The notes beneath the pieces are model-generated. The model was not told the origin of the DNA. It made no database searches and was given only the letters and a program-made list of their open reading frames with translations. DNA of 64,000 nt, taken from Alphaproteobacteria bacterium (GTDB taxonomy: Bacteria; Pseudomonadota; Alphaproteobacteria; Rhodobacterales; Rhodobacteraceae). The translations under genes were made by a program, and so were the position numbers. Positions 25,647 to 34,016 of the stretch are shown here, piece by piece (position 1 is the first letter of the stretch; each line of letters starts with the position of its first letter). The stretch lies in assembly GCA_030425395.1 (NCBI GenBank), contig JAUIAS010000011.1, forward strand, positions 1-64,000, read 5' to 3'.

Positions 25647-26348
25647 CTAGACCGACAGGTAAGCGTCGCGGATTTCGGGGTGGGCGTTCAATTCGTCCAA
25701 CGTGCCGGTGAATTTCTGGCTCCCGCTTTCAATGATCACTGTCGTATCGGCAACAGCACGGGCGAAATGCAGGTTCTGTTCCGACAGTAGAACGGTCAGC
25801 CCATCCGCCTTGAGTTGCTGGATCACGCGCACCATCTGTTCGACAATGACCGGGGCGATGCCTTCGCTCGGTTCGTCAAGCAGAACAAAACTCGGGTTGC
25901 CCATCAGCGTGCGCGCAATGGTCAGCATCTGCTGTTCGCCGCCCGACAGGGCCTTGCCGCGATTGTCGCGGCGTTCGGCGAGGTTGGGGAACAGGTCGAA
26001 CAACATATCCTGTGTCCATGTGACGGTCCCTTCGCGCGGCGGCTGGCGTCCGACTTCGAGGTTTTCCAGAACCGTCAGGTCGGTAAAGATGCGGCGTTCT
26101 TCGGGAACATAGCCCAACCCCATCTTGGCCACCTTGTGCGATGCAAGACCGGTGATGTTGTGGCCCTGAAAGGTTACTGTGCCTGTCTTGGGGCGCACCA
26201 GTTGCATGATCGACTTCATCGTTGTGGTCTTGCCCGCGCCATTGCGGCCCAGCAAGGCAACGACCTGTCCGCGTTCAGCGGCAAAGCTCAGATCGTTGAG
26301 CACATGCGCCTTGCCGTAGAAGCTGTTGATCGCATTCAGTTCAAGCAT
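25647..26348 (-). CDS. livF: Branched-chain-type ABC transporter ATPase LivF
   Basis: 233-residue ATPase of a HAAT-family importer. It has the P-loop GRNGAGKTT, signature LSGGEQQM, Walker B FVLLDEPSEGIAP, and ends in the short LivF-type C-terminus. The start ATG at 26348 lies inside the end of livG, giving an 8-base overlap. Together with livG, livHM and livK it completes an importer. The presence of Rieske and FAD hydroxylase genes in the same operon suggests that the substrate is an aromatic or heteroaromatic acid and not an amino acid. Confidence 0.93.
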   Translation of the reverse strand: MLELNAINSFYGKAHVLNDLSFAAERGQVVALLGRNGAGKTTTMKSIMQLVRPKTGTVTFQGHNITGLASHKVAKMGLGYVPEERRIFTDLTVLENLEVGRQPPREGTVTWTQDMLFDLFPNLAERRDNRGKALSGGEQQMLTIARTLMGNPSFVLLDEPSEGIAPVIVEQMVRVIQQLKADGLTVLLSEQNLHFARAVADTTVIIESGSQKFTGTLDELNAHPEIRDAYLSV

Positions 26349-27123
26349 TTTCCGCAGCTCCCTCGGATGCGAAGACCGTGCCGCCACCCAGATAGACTTC
26401 CTGAACGCGCGGGTCCTCGCGGACTTGCGCGACATTGCCTTCTGCGATCAGTTGGCCCCGGTTCAGAACCATGATCCGATGTGCATGGGCAAAAACGACG
26501 TCCATGTCGTGTTCGGTAAACAGCACCGAAACGCCCTTGTCGCGCACGATGTCAGCGGTCAGTTGCATCAACGCGATCCGTTCTCGCGGGGCCATGCCCG
26601 CTGTCGGTTCGTCCATCAGAAGAACCGAAGGTTCGTGTGCCAGAGCGATGGCAAGCTCAAGCCGCTTGAGATCGCCATAAGCCAGCACCGCGCAGTGACG
26701 TTCGGCTTGCGCGGCCATGCCCACCATCTCAAGGAGCGCCATCGCGCGATCCCGGTGCATCTTGTGCGCGTGCGGGAAAATGCGAAACACCTGCCCGTGA
26801 TGCGACAGGAGCGCCATCTGCACGTTTTCGATCACCGTCATTGACGCATAGGTTGCGGTGATCTGGAACGTGCGTCCGACGCCCATTCGCCAGATGCGGC
26901 GCGGGCTCAGGCCGGTAATGTCCGCGCCGTTCAGATGAACGGAGCCGCGTGTCGGCCGCAACTGGCCCATCAGCATGTTGAAGCAGGTGCTCTTGCCCGC
27001 GCCGTTTGGCCCGATCAGCGCCAGCAGTTCGCCCTGCGCGAGGGCAAAGCTGACATTATCCACGGCCATCAACCCGCCAAAGGCCTTGGTCAAACCCTTG
27101 GTTTCCAGAGCCGGATTTGTCAT
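26341..27123 (-). CDS. livG: Branched-chain-type ABC transporter ATPase LivG
   Basis: 260-residue ATPase of the same importer. P-loop GPNGAGKST (about residues 36-44), a LivG-type extended C-terminus (AEGNVAQVREDPRVQEVYLG), and the Walker B region VLLMDEPTAGMAPRE. The expected LSGG signature is replaced by VLAYGDLKRLELA, which is common in LivG-type proteins. It overlaps livHM by 4 bases and livF by 8 bases. Confidence 0.93.
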   Translation of the reverse strand: MTNPALETKGLTKAFGGLMAVDNVSFALAQGELLALIGPNGAGKSTCFNMLMGQLRPTRGSVHLNGADITGLSPRRIWRMGVGRTFQITATYASMTVIENVQMALLSHHGQVFRIFPHAHKMHRDRAMALLEMVGMAAQAERHCAVLAYGDLKRLELAIALAHEPSVLLMDEPTAGMAPRERIALMQLTADIVRDKGVSVLFTEHDMDVVFAHAHRIMVLNRGQLIAEGNVAQVREDPRVQEVYLGGGTVFASEGAAENA

Positions 27124-28982
27124 GTCGTATCCTCCCCCCGCTTGAGCAGGCCAACCCGTTCCGCCGCCTTGCGCAACGATCCCACGATTCCGTCAGGGGC
27201 AAGGATCACCACCACGATGATCAGAAGGCCAAGTGCCAATCGCCAGTATTCGAACCGCACAAGGATATCCTCGACCCCCTTGAAAAACGCACCACCGGCG
27301 ACACCCCCGGCCAGCGTCTTGACACCTCCGAGGAAGACCACGATCAGCGCATCGAAGCTGCGCGCGATTTCCAGTTCGTTGGGAAACACGCTGCCCTTGG
27401 AAAAGACGAAAAGCCCGCCCGCCAGACCGGCCATGGTTCCGGCCAGCCCAAAGGCCAAAAGCTGCACCCGCTTGGTGTTGATCCCCGTTGCCTCGGCTTG
27501 CCGGGCGCTGTCCCGTGCGGCGCGCAACGCATAACCGAACGGAGAATGGGCCACGTGGCGCAGGGCGATGATGCCTCCTACACTAAGCGTCAGCGCAAAG
27601 TAGAAGAACACGGTTGTTTCCTTAAGCCACTCCGCAGGCCATATCCCGACAAGGCCATCATCGCCTCCGGTGACATCACCCCATTGGAACACAAGGCTCC
27701 AGATCAACTGTGCAAACGCCAAGGTCAGCATGGCGAAATAGACACCCGTCAACCGCAGGCAGACCCATCCGATAATCAGGGCGGCAAGGCCCGCGCCGAT
27801 GGGGGCCAGGATAAAGGCCAGCTCCATCGGGCTGTCGGCATGTGTAACCATCAAAGCCGCGACATAGGCTCCACCGCCGAAAAAGGCCGCGTGCCCAAAG
27901 CTCACCAGACCGCCAAGACCCAACATGAAATGCAAAGACGCTGCGAACAGGCAGAAAATCAGGATATCGGTCGCCAGAACCTGACTGAACGTCGAGGCGT
28001 AAAGCGGCATCGCGGCGAGCGTGGCCACACCCGCGCCGACCAACAGCCGCACCTGAAGCCCGGCGGGCTTGAAGGGGCGTTCGGGTTCGCCCACCTGCCC
28101 GTGTTCGCCTGCGACTTCCTCGCGTCCAAACAGGCCATAGGGCCGGATCATCAGCACCAGAACCATAACCACGAACATCAGAACCAGCGTCGATTGCGGC
28201 AGGTAGGTCACGCCAAAGACATTCAGAACCGATATGATCACGGCCGCCAGATACGCACCGGGCAACGATCCCATGCCGCCAATCACCACCACCACGAAAA
28301 CCGCGGTGAGGATGTTGAAGTCCATCATCAGGTCGGCCCCGCCCTTGGGCAGTTGCAGCGCACCGCCCAGACCGGCCAGCGCCGTGCCAAGTGCAAAGAC
28401 GCCGGTAAACAGCCACGCCTGATTGACACCCAGCGCACCGACCATTTCGCGGTCCTGGGTGGCCGCGCGCACAAGAACACCGACCCGTGTCTTGGTGATC
28501 AGATACCACAGACCCAACGCAACAAATGGCGTGATCACCAAAAGCGCGATATCATATTTCGGGATCGGTTCCCCCATGATCCGAACGACACCGCGCAGCC
28601 CCGGTGCGCGCGGACCGAGAAGATCCTCGGGGCCCCAAATCAGCAAGGCCAGATCCTGAATGACGAGGATCACACCAAAAGTGGCCACCAACTGGAACAA
28701 CTCGGGCGCACGGTAAACGGGGCGCAGCACCAGCACTTCGACCAGCACGCCCAGAACGCCGACGGCCAGACCTGCGAGCAAAATCGCCCCCCAAAATCCC
28801 ACCGCGCCGGGCAGAACCTGCATCAGAGTATATCCGATATAGGCCCCGAGCATATAGAATGACCCATGGGCAAAGTTCACGATACGGGTCACCCCGAAGA
28901 TCAGGCTCAGTCCGGACGCGACCATGAACAACGCACCCGCATTGGCAAGCCCGGTCAGAACCTGAGCGATAAAAAGGCCCAT
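27120..28982 (-). CDS. Fused LivH-LivM ABC transporter permease
   Basis: 620-residue membrane protein that joins both permeases of a HAAT importer. The LivH half (about 1-290) has FGVTRIVNFAHGSFYMLGAY. The LivM half (about 315-610) has GLGGLVSFGHAAFFGGGAYVAAL and a LivM-type EAA loop. A linker with few hydrophobic residues (about 285-310) joins them. ATG 28982 follows AGGTG at 5 bases; an in-frame GTG at 28988 is possible. The stop overlaps livG by 4 bases. A hairpin lies between livK and this gene (29016-29044). Fusion of LivH and LivM occurs in some alphaproteobacterial aromatic-acid importers. Confidence 0.92.
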   Translation of the reverse strand: MGLFIAQVLTGLANAGALFMVASGLSLIFGVTRIVNFAHGSFYMLGAYIGYTLMQVLPGAVGFWGAILLAGLAVGVLGVLVEVLVLRPVYRAPELFQLVATFGVILVIQDLALLIWGPEDLLGPRAPGLRGVVRIMGEPIPKYDIALLVITPFVALGLWYLITKTRVGVLVRAATQDREMVGALGVNQAWLFTGVFALGTALAGLGGALQLPKGGADLMMDFNILTAVFVVVVIGGMGSLPGAYLAAVIISVLNVFGVTYLPQSTLVLMFVVMVLVLMIRPYGLFGREEVAGEHGQVGEPERPFKPAGLQVRLLVGAGVATLAAMPLYASTFSQVLATDILIFCLFAASLHFMLGLGGLVSFGHAAFFGGGAYVAALMVTHADSPMELAFILAPIGAGLAALIIGWVCLRLTGVYFAMLTLAFAQLIWSLVFQWGDVTGGDDGLVGIWPAEWLKETTVFFYFALTLSVGGIIALRHVAHSPFGYALRAARDSARQAEATGINTKRVQLLAFGLAGTMAGLAGGLFVFSKGSVFPNELEIARSFDALIVVFLGGVKTLAGGVAGGAFFKGVEDILVRFEYWRLALGLLIIVVVILAPDGIVGSLRKAAERVGLLKRGEDTT

Positions 28983-29015
28983 GTGCACACCTATCGGAGT
29001 TATCTGAGAAGGAAA

Positions 29016-29044
29016 GGCCGCCCCGTCATCATCACGGGACGGCC
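29016..29044 (-). terminator. Attenuator hairpin between livK and livHM
   Basis: On the minus strand GGCCGTCCCGT pairs with ACGGGGCGGCC (11 pairs, one G-U) around a 7-base loop and is followed by TTTCCTT. It sits after livK and before the permease gene. This is the usual place for a partial terminator that raises binding-protein expression over the membrane components. Confidence 0.6.
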
Positions 29045-29061
29045 ATGTTGTGACGGCTGGA

Positions 29062-30270
29062 TCAGTCGGTCACGGGGCGCAGTTTGCGCACTTCTTCGTC
29101 AGAGGGCAGGTAATTCGCCCCGTCCTTGTAGGACCAGTCGACCATGATGCCCTTGCCATCCACAACCGCGGTGCGGCCCACATAGGCCCCCATTGTCGAT
29201 TGATGGTCGATGGCGCGGTAGGTGATCCGGCCCATTGGCGTGTCCACCTCAAGGCCCTTGAAGGCCGCGCGGATCGCATCCGTTTCTGTCGATCCGGCCT
29301 TGGTCAGCACGGCCGCGATGGATTGCGCTGTCATGTAGCCCACGATGGAGCCGAGGCGCGGATAATCATCCCAGCGTGCCTGATAGGCGTCGACAAAGGT
29401 TTTGCCCGGCCCGTCGGTGATTCCGTACCAGGGATAGCCGGTGACGATCCAGCCTTCCGGGGCTTCGTCGCCCAGCGGATCAAGGTATTCCGGTTCGCCC
29501 GAAAGCAGGCCCAGAACGGTGCGGCCATCGAACAGGCCACGGTCGGTGCCTTCGCGCACGAGCTTGGCCAGGTCGGGCCCGAAGGTCACGTTATAAATCG
29601 CGTCCGGCTTGGCGCGTTCCAACGCCTGAACCTCGGCACCGGCGTCGATCTTGAACAGGGCGGGCCACTGCTCGGTCACGAATTCCGCGTCTGGCTGAAG
29701 GCGCAGCAGGTTTTCCTTGAATGCCGCAACCGCGTCTTTGCCATAGGCATAGTTCGGCGCGATCGTCGCATACCGCTTTGCGCCGGTCTTGGCGGCCTCT
29801 TCGGCCAGCATCGCGGCCTGCATATAGGTCGAGCTGCGCAGACGGAACGTATAGGCGTTGCCTGACGCCCATGTGATCGAATCCGCAAGCGGTTCGGAGG
29901 CCAGATAGACATACCCTTTTTCACCGGCCAGCGACGAAATCGCGAGACCCACGTTCGAAAGGATGGTGCCGGTCAGCATAACGGTGCCGTCGCGGGTCAT
30001 CAGTTCTTCGGCGATCTTGATCGCTTCGCCGGGCTTGCCCTGGTCATCGCGGAAGATGAACTCAAGCGGGCGGCCTATGACACCGCCGGCTGCATTGATT
30101 TCTTCAAGGGCCAGCTCGATCCCCTTTTTGTAGGGTTCGGCAAAGGCGGCCATGCGCTTGTAATGGTTGATTTCGCCAATCTTGATGGCGTCCTGGGCAA
30201 GGACGGCCATTGGTGCCAGTGCCAGCGCTGCAGCTCCGGCAAGGCTTTTCAGGAAAGTCTTGCGTTTCAT
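29062..30270 (-). CDS. ABC transporter substrate-binding protein, LivK type
   Basis: 402-residue periplasmic binding protein (type I fold, Peripla_BP_6). A Sec signal peptide MKRKTFLKSLAGAAALALAP ends near AVLA/Q at residue 25. The mature part starts IKIGEINHYKRMAAF and includes the usual ABC HAAT pattern around GVIGRPLEFIFRDDQGKP. It lies 31 bases after the Rieske oxygenase gene and 80 bases before the fused permease. Binding proteins of this kind bind amino acids, amides or aromatic acids. Here the enzyme neighbours favour the last, but the ligand cannot be read from the sequence. Confidence 0.92.
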   Translation of the reverse strand: MKRKTFLKSLAGAAALALAPMAVLAQDAIKIGEINHYKRMAAFAEPYKKGIELALEEINAAGGVIGRPLEFIFRDDQGKPGEAIKIAEELMTRDGTVMLTGTILSNVGLAISSLAGEKGYVYLASEPLADSITWASGNAYTFRLRSSTYMQAAMLAEEAAKTGAKRYATIAPNYAYGKDAVAAFKENLLRLQPDAEFVTEQWPALFKIDAGAEVQALERAKPDAIYNVTFGPDLAKLVREGTDRGLFDGRTVLGLLSGEPEYLDPLGDEAPEGWIVTGYPWYGITDGPGKTFVDAYQARWDDYPRLGSIVGYMTAQSIAAVLTKAGSTETDAIRAAFKGLEVDTPMGRITYRAIDHQSTMGAYVGRTAVVDGKGIMVDWSYKDGANYLPSDEEVRKLRPVTD

Positions 30271-30300
30271 CTTGGTCCCTCTCTGTTTATTCTCAACGGC

Positions 30301-31368
30301 TTAGTCATGCTGGACGAACGTGGGCCTTTCCGGCTCTCCTAGGTCCTCCGTCGCTTCCGCGTCCACGAGGTCGCGGATCCGTTTGCGATAGACATTCGGT
30401 CCTTTGTCGATCGCAATCCGTATCGGTTTGCGCTTTTGCGGGCGCTTTTCCTCGATCTCGATCGCCTCAAGGACTTCCTTGTCCTCGGCAAAAGCGATCC
30501 GGAACATTGCGTCCATCTGCTCAGAGGCGCTTTCGTCGCCCACGGCCGTGTTCCGCAAATGCATCCAGTGATCAATGGTATAGTCATCCGTCACAGGTGT
30601 CACGAAGTGCAGGGCAAAGATCCTGACCCCCTGATCCCGATCTTCCTCGGGCAGGTTCAGCCCGGCATCGACGCTGCCGAAATCAATCACCGCCGTGGAG
30701 GGCATGTGCAGATAATAGTAATGCCAACGATCCACATTGCCGTCAAAGCCGCCGAATTTCTGAAAGAAGCCCACCGGCGGTGCGTTGCGAATCCAGCGCC
30801 AGGCCGCGATGGTCTCGCCGCTGGTTGAAACATGCACCGGCACATCCTCTGACGCGGCGCTTCCCAATGTGGTGGGATGCACAAAGCTGACGTGGGCGGG
30901 ATCAACAAGGTTTTCCGCCACGTTCAGATAATTGGCCTTGAGGTGCAGCGCGTCACCGTGATGGCAGTGCCAGTTCGGATCGCTGAATTCGGGCATATCG
31001 AAAATTGATGCCGGGTCTGCCTTTTCGGGATCGCCGGTCCAGACCCAGACGATGCCGTGGCGTTCTTCGACGGGATAGGTATCGACATAGGCGCTCTTGG
31101 GCAGATTGTCCTGCCCCGGCACCCGAACACACCGGCCATCGGTGCCAAAGGTCATCCCGTGATACCCGCATTGAACCGTGTCGCCGATCCGTTTGCCTTT
31201 GGACAGCGGCAACAGCTTGTGCGGACAACGATCTTCCAGAGCGACAAGGTTGCCGTCAGAGGCCCGGAACAACACGATTTTCTGATCCACGATCGTCAGG
31301 GGCTTGAGTTCGTCCCCGAAATCATGCGACCAGCCTGCGACATACCAAGCGTTCCTGACAAAGCCCAT
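30301..31368 (-). CDS. Rieske non-heme iron oxygenase, VanA-like
   Basis: 355-residue oxygenase component, predicted to demethylate or hydroxylate an aromatic or heteroaromatic compound with electrons from a separate reductase, which is not in this window. The Rieske [2Fe-2S] ligands are Cys48, His50, Cys67 and His70. The mononuclear iron site is NVAENLVDPAHVSFVH with Asp156, His159 and His164. It is closest in pattern to vanillate O-demethylase and toluenesulfonate monooxygenase subunits. It is the first gene of an operon with a Liv-type importer and an FAD hydroxylase and is divergent from a MarR regulator gene. True substrate unknown. Confidence 0.9.
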   Translation of the reverse strand: MGFVRNAWYVAGWSHDFGDELKPLTIVDQKIVLFRASDGNLVALEDRCPHKLLPLSKGKRIGDTVQCGYHGMTFGTDGRCVRVPGQDNLPKSAYVDTYPVEERHGIVWVWTGDPEKADPASIFDMPEFSDPNWHCHHGDALHLKANYLNVAENLVDPAHVSFVHPTTLGSAASEDVPVHVSTSGETIAAWRWIRNAPPVGFFQKFGGFDGNVDRWHYYYLHMPSTAVIDFGSVDAGLNLPEEDRDQGVRIFALHFVTPVTDDYTIDHWMHLRNTAVGDESASEQMDAMFRIAFAEDKEVLEAIEIEEKRPQKRKPIRIAIDKGPNVYRKRIRDLVDAEATEDLGEPERPTFVQHD

Positions 31369-31408
31369 TGGGCCGATCTCCCTGTCGATTGCGGCGTTCC
31401 CGGTCGAT

Positions 31409-31436
31409 TTGGCAACACTATATTGTTAGTTGTCAA
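31409..31436. promoter_or_regulatory. Candidate MarR operator
   Basis: Within the 154-base divergent region is an almost perfect 14-bp palindrome AACACTATATTGTT (31414-31427, one mismatched pair). It lies inside the outer arms TTGGCAAC and GTTGTCAA (7 of 8 pairing). It is AT-richer than its surroundings and lies between the Rieske and MarR starts, where a MarR dimer would be expected to bind. No clean -35/-10 pair can be resolved around it. Confidence 0.45.
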
Positions 31437-31522
31437 ACGATTTTTGGCCTGATTGAGGGATTGATGGACCAAGCCGCGTTTTCGTGAAACGATATGATGA
31501 CACGGCACGCCGAAGGATGAAA

Positions 31523-31957
31523 ATGGACGCAAATATAGAAACCGACGCCCAATCCGCCTATCGGCTGGAGGATCAGGTTGGCTTTAAGCTGCGGCTCGCC
31601 AACCAGAAGCATCTTGAGCTTTTTTCAAGGATGATGCCCGACGTCACGCCCACGCAATTCGCGGTTCTTGCCCGCTTGCGCGAAACCGGGCCGCTGTCAC
31701 AAAACCATCTTGGACGTCTTGTCGGAATGGACGCTGCGACAACCAAAGGGGTGGTGGATCGGCTCAAGGCGAAGGGCTTTGTCGGCAGCGCCCGCAGCCA
31801 GACCGACATGCGGCGGCTGGATATCTCGCTGACCGATGCCGGGCATATTTTTGTCGAGGATGCGGTCAAGATCGCGCAGGATATAACCCGCGCGACCCTG
31901 CACAATCTGACCCCGCGCGAACGCGAAAGGCTTTTGGTTCTTCTCGACAAGCTTTGA
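31523..31957 (+). CDS. MarR family transcriptional regulator
   Basis: 144-residue winged-helix regulator, predicted to repress the divergent Rieske-Liv-FAD operon until a ligand, probably an aromatic acid, binds. The helix-turn-helix lies at GPLSQNHLGRLVGMDAATTKGVVDRLKAKGFV (MarR pattern), followed by the wing (SQTDMRRLDISLTDAGH). ATG 31523 is chosen because GAAGGA is 5 bases upstream; an in-frame ATG at 31517 and a longer open frame exist. It ends 16 bases before the convergent DUF1185 gene. Confidence 0.88.
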   Translation: MDANIETDAQSAYRLEDQVGFKLRLANQKHLELFSRMMPDVTPTQFAVLARLRETGPLSQNHLGRLVGMDAATTKGVVDRLKAKGFVGSARSQTDMRRLDISLTDAGHIFVEDAVKIAQDITRATLHNLTPRERERLLVLLDKL

Positions 31958-31973
31958 GGGTGTGCGCCGTGAA

Positions 31974-32558
31974 TTAGCGCAACCCGTCCTTGCCTTCGGC
32001 TTCGTCATGGGTCAACCCGCCGACACGGGGCAGGGGGCGTCCGCTGTCGGTCACGGCAATGGCCACCATGATTTCATTGGCGCGCGGCGCATCGTTCATG
32101 CGCACCTCGACCCCGTCGAAATGGCTGCGCACATAGGCCGCGTCCTTGTGGCCAAGCGGCACGTCCAGATCCTGACCGGGCCCACCCATCTTCTTGGACG
32201 ACGGAACCAGCGCCGCCCCTTTTTCCACCGCTTTGCGCAGGGGCGCGCCCATCTTGGGGTGCAGGAGCGCCGCGGCATGTTCCAGTTCGCCGTTTTCACC
32301 AACCATAGCGGCCTTGCCATAGCTTTGTGCCTCTTCCGGCGTGATGCCCAGTGCGGCCACGCATTTTTCGCCCAACAGCCCACCGAGTTCGGCACCGATC
32401 TCGATCAGCTCGGACAGGTCGTCCTGATAAGTTCCTGCGAAAGGATTGCGGATGACCGCCACGCCCACCGCCTTGCGGGTGGGTGGCGCGATGGGTTTGC
32501 CCATTTCCTTGTGGGTTTCCTCGATCCAAACGGCCAGTTTGCGAATATCGGCTTTCAT
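31974..32558 (-). CDS. Amino acid synthesis family protein (DUF1185/PF06684), copy 1
   Basis: 194-residue member of the DUF1185 (AA_synth) family, biochemical role unknown. Conserved family segments visible: VAVIRNPFAGTYQDDL, SYGKAAMVGENGELEHAAALL and YVRSHFDGVEVRMNDAPRANE. It is 194 residues like its upstream partner and ends EGKDGLR against KGEDGLR, so the two are tandem paralogues, overlapping by 4 bases (ATGA). It is the last gene of an operon with a Mo hydroxylase, a 6-hydroxynicotinate-reductase-like protein and UPF0280. As I recall, structures of the family show a chorismate-mutase-like fold related to RidA enzymes, which act on enamines. That would fit an enamide pathway, but this is inference. 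Confidence 0.85.
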   Translation of the reverse strand: MKADIRKLAVWIEETHKEMGKPIAPPTRKAVGVAVIRNPFAGTYQDDLSELIEIGAELGGLLGEKCVAALGITPEEAQSYGKAAMVGENGELEHAAALLHPKMGAPLRKAVEKGAALVPSSKKMGGPGQDLDVPLGHKDAAYVRSHFDGVEVRMNDAPRANEIMVAIAVTDSGRPLPRVGGLTHDEAEGKDGLR

Positions 32559-33139
32559 CTCAGTCCGTCCTCTCCCTTGATGTCCTTGGCGTCCAGCCCG
32601 CCCGCGCGGTTGTGAACCCGCGCGCCGGTTGTCATGACCAGAATGACGGCCATTTCGTCATGGCGCGGCGCATCATTGATGCCCACTTCTATGGAATCAA
32701 AGTGGCTGCGCACATAAGATGCGTTCACGTGGGTCACAGGCACATCAAGCCGCGTTCCGACGCCTCCGACCTTTTTGCCGGATGGCACGATAGCTTTTGA
32801 TCCGCCGATCACCTCGCGCATGACATAACCGCCGGGTGCGTGCCACAATGCGCCATGCTCCAATTCGCCGCCTGCGCCAATGATCGCGCCCTTGCCATAG
32901 CCTTCGATCAACGTGGCGTCGCCGCCCATTTCCTTTAACAGGCGCTGCGCCATCATCAGGCCCAACGGTTTGAGATCTTCCATGAACGGTTGGATGTCCT
33001 CGACATAGCGCCCGGCATACGGATTGTGGATCACCGCCATGATATAGCCCCGGCGCACAGGTTCGTTCGCGCGTGGGCCACCCTCGTGATAGATGTCCTC
33101 GACGGATGTGACGAGTTTGCGGATATCGACCTCAGACAT
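32555..33139 (-). CDS. Amino acid synthesis family protein (DUF1185/PF06684), copy 2
   Basis: 194-residue paralogue of the following gene. The family segments YGKGAIIGAGGELEHGAL, VGTRLDVPVTHVNASYVRSH and FDSIEVGINDAPRHDEM are conserved. The two copies differ along most of their length, so this is not a recent duplication. Coupled translation suggests a hetero-oligomer. The start ATG at 33139 lies 8 bases inside UPF0280; longer open frames upstream overlap that gene. Function unknown. Confidence 0.85.
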   Translation of the reverse strand: MSEVDIRKLVTSVEDIYHEGGPRANEPVRRGYIMAVIHNPYAGRYVEDIQPFMEDLKPLGLMMAQRLLKEMGGDATLIEGYGKGAIIGAGGELEHGALWHAPGGYVMREVIGGSKAIVPSGKKVGGVGTRLDVPVTHVNASYVRSHFDSIEVGINDAPRHDEMAVILVMTTGARVHNRAGGLDAKDIKGEDGLR

Positions 33140-34016
33140 GCAGGGGGATCCTTTCGATTGGGTGTGTGTCTGTATTCGGGATGGGCAGGCCGGGCATAAC
33201 GATGCCGTCCCCCACCACAACGGTTTCGCCGCTCAGGGTCAGTGCTGCGGCATCTATAAGCCCCTTGTCGCGCATGTCGCGCGCGCAGGCCATGCCCGAT
33301 GAAAGGGCGCAGGTGATTTCCGCGTGCGAGAGTGGCGCGACATCGGTAACCACCGGGCGCGCGCCAAGATCGCTGTCGGGATGCAAATCACGGGCCGCCT
33401 GCCGGGTGATTGCGGGGTGGCCGGGTAAATCCGTGGCATTGGTGATCAGCGTCGCGGCGACATCCGCCGCGGCGGCATTGCGGGCCAGCACGGTCACGCT
33501 TTCGGCGATCCCCATGGACAGGCTGCGCCCGCCCCGGCCGCTGGTGGCGATCCCGCGCGATGGTTGGTCAGCGGTGAGGGCGATCCGGCCAAGTTCGTCG
33601 CCTGCAAGGCCGGACATGGCAATGCGGAAGCTTGCCTTGCCGGTCAGCCAGATGGCGATATCCCCGCCGTTATTGACATAGGCACGCGACAGAGGTGTCG
33701 CCTGAACCATCGCCCGCAATATCTCGTCTGCGACCGATCCGGCAACGGCGGCCATAGGGGTGACAAAGGCGTTCGCGGTATGGGGTTGGCAGGCGCTGAC
33801 CATGCGTTGCGCAACCGGGCTTGCCGGCCATTGTCCGACAGCATCGCGCAGCAGGGGCAGTTCGGCGACCAGCTCTTCCAGCACGGTGGCAAACCGCCCG
33901 TGCGCGGCGGCAAAGGCTGCCTCGGTGTCGCCATCTGCTCCAATCACAAGGTCAATCGGCCCGTGCTGCAGGTGCAGACGGTTGCCGGGCAGGCGGGCGG
34001 CCTGCGACCCTTTCAT
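33132..34016 (-). CDS. UPF0280 family protein (possible ApbE-like flavin transferase)
   Basis: 294-residue protein of the UPF0280 family. By recalled structure classification this family shares the ApbE-like fold; ApbE attaches FMN covalently to Thr in acceptor proteins. Its start overlaps the reductase-like gene by 4 bases (ATGA), and its end overlaps the DUF1185 gene by 8. The neighbouring reductase belongs to a family reported to carry covalent flavin, so a dedicated flavin-attachment role is proposed. The N-terminal region (GNRLHLQHGPIDLVIGADGD) and a Gly-rich SGRGGRSLSMGIAESVTVLA stretch (about residues 155-175) are typical of the family. I cannot confirm ApbE catalytic residues. Confidence 0.75.
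   Translation of the reverse strand: MKGSQAARLPGNRLHLQHGPIDLVIGADGDTEAAFAAAHGRFATVLEELVAELPLLRDAVGQWPASPVAQRMVSACQPHTANAFVTPMAAVAGSVADEILRAMVQATPLSRAYVNNGGDIAIWLTGKASFRIAMSGLAGDELGRIALTADQPSRGIATSGRGGRSLSMGIAESVTVLARNAAAADVAATLITNATDLPGHPAITRQAARDLHPDSDLGARPVVTDVAPLSHAEITCALSSGMACARDMRDKGLIDAAALTLSGETVVVGDGIVMPGLPIPNTDTHPIERIPLHV

Noticed and set aside
27117-28862. 581-residue open frame on the plus strand
   Set aside because: Antisense to the fused livHM permease; composition is a mirror of a high-GC gene and rich in His, Gln and Arg, with no family resemblance.
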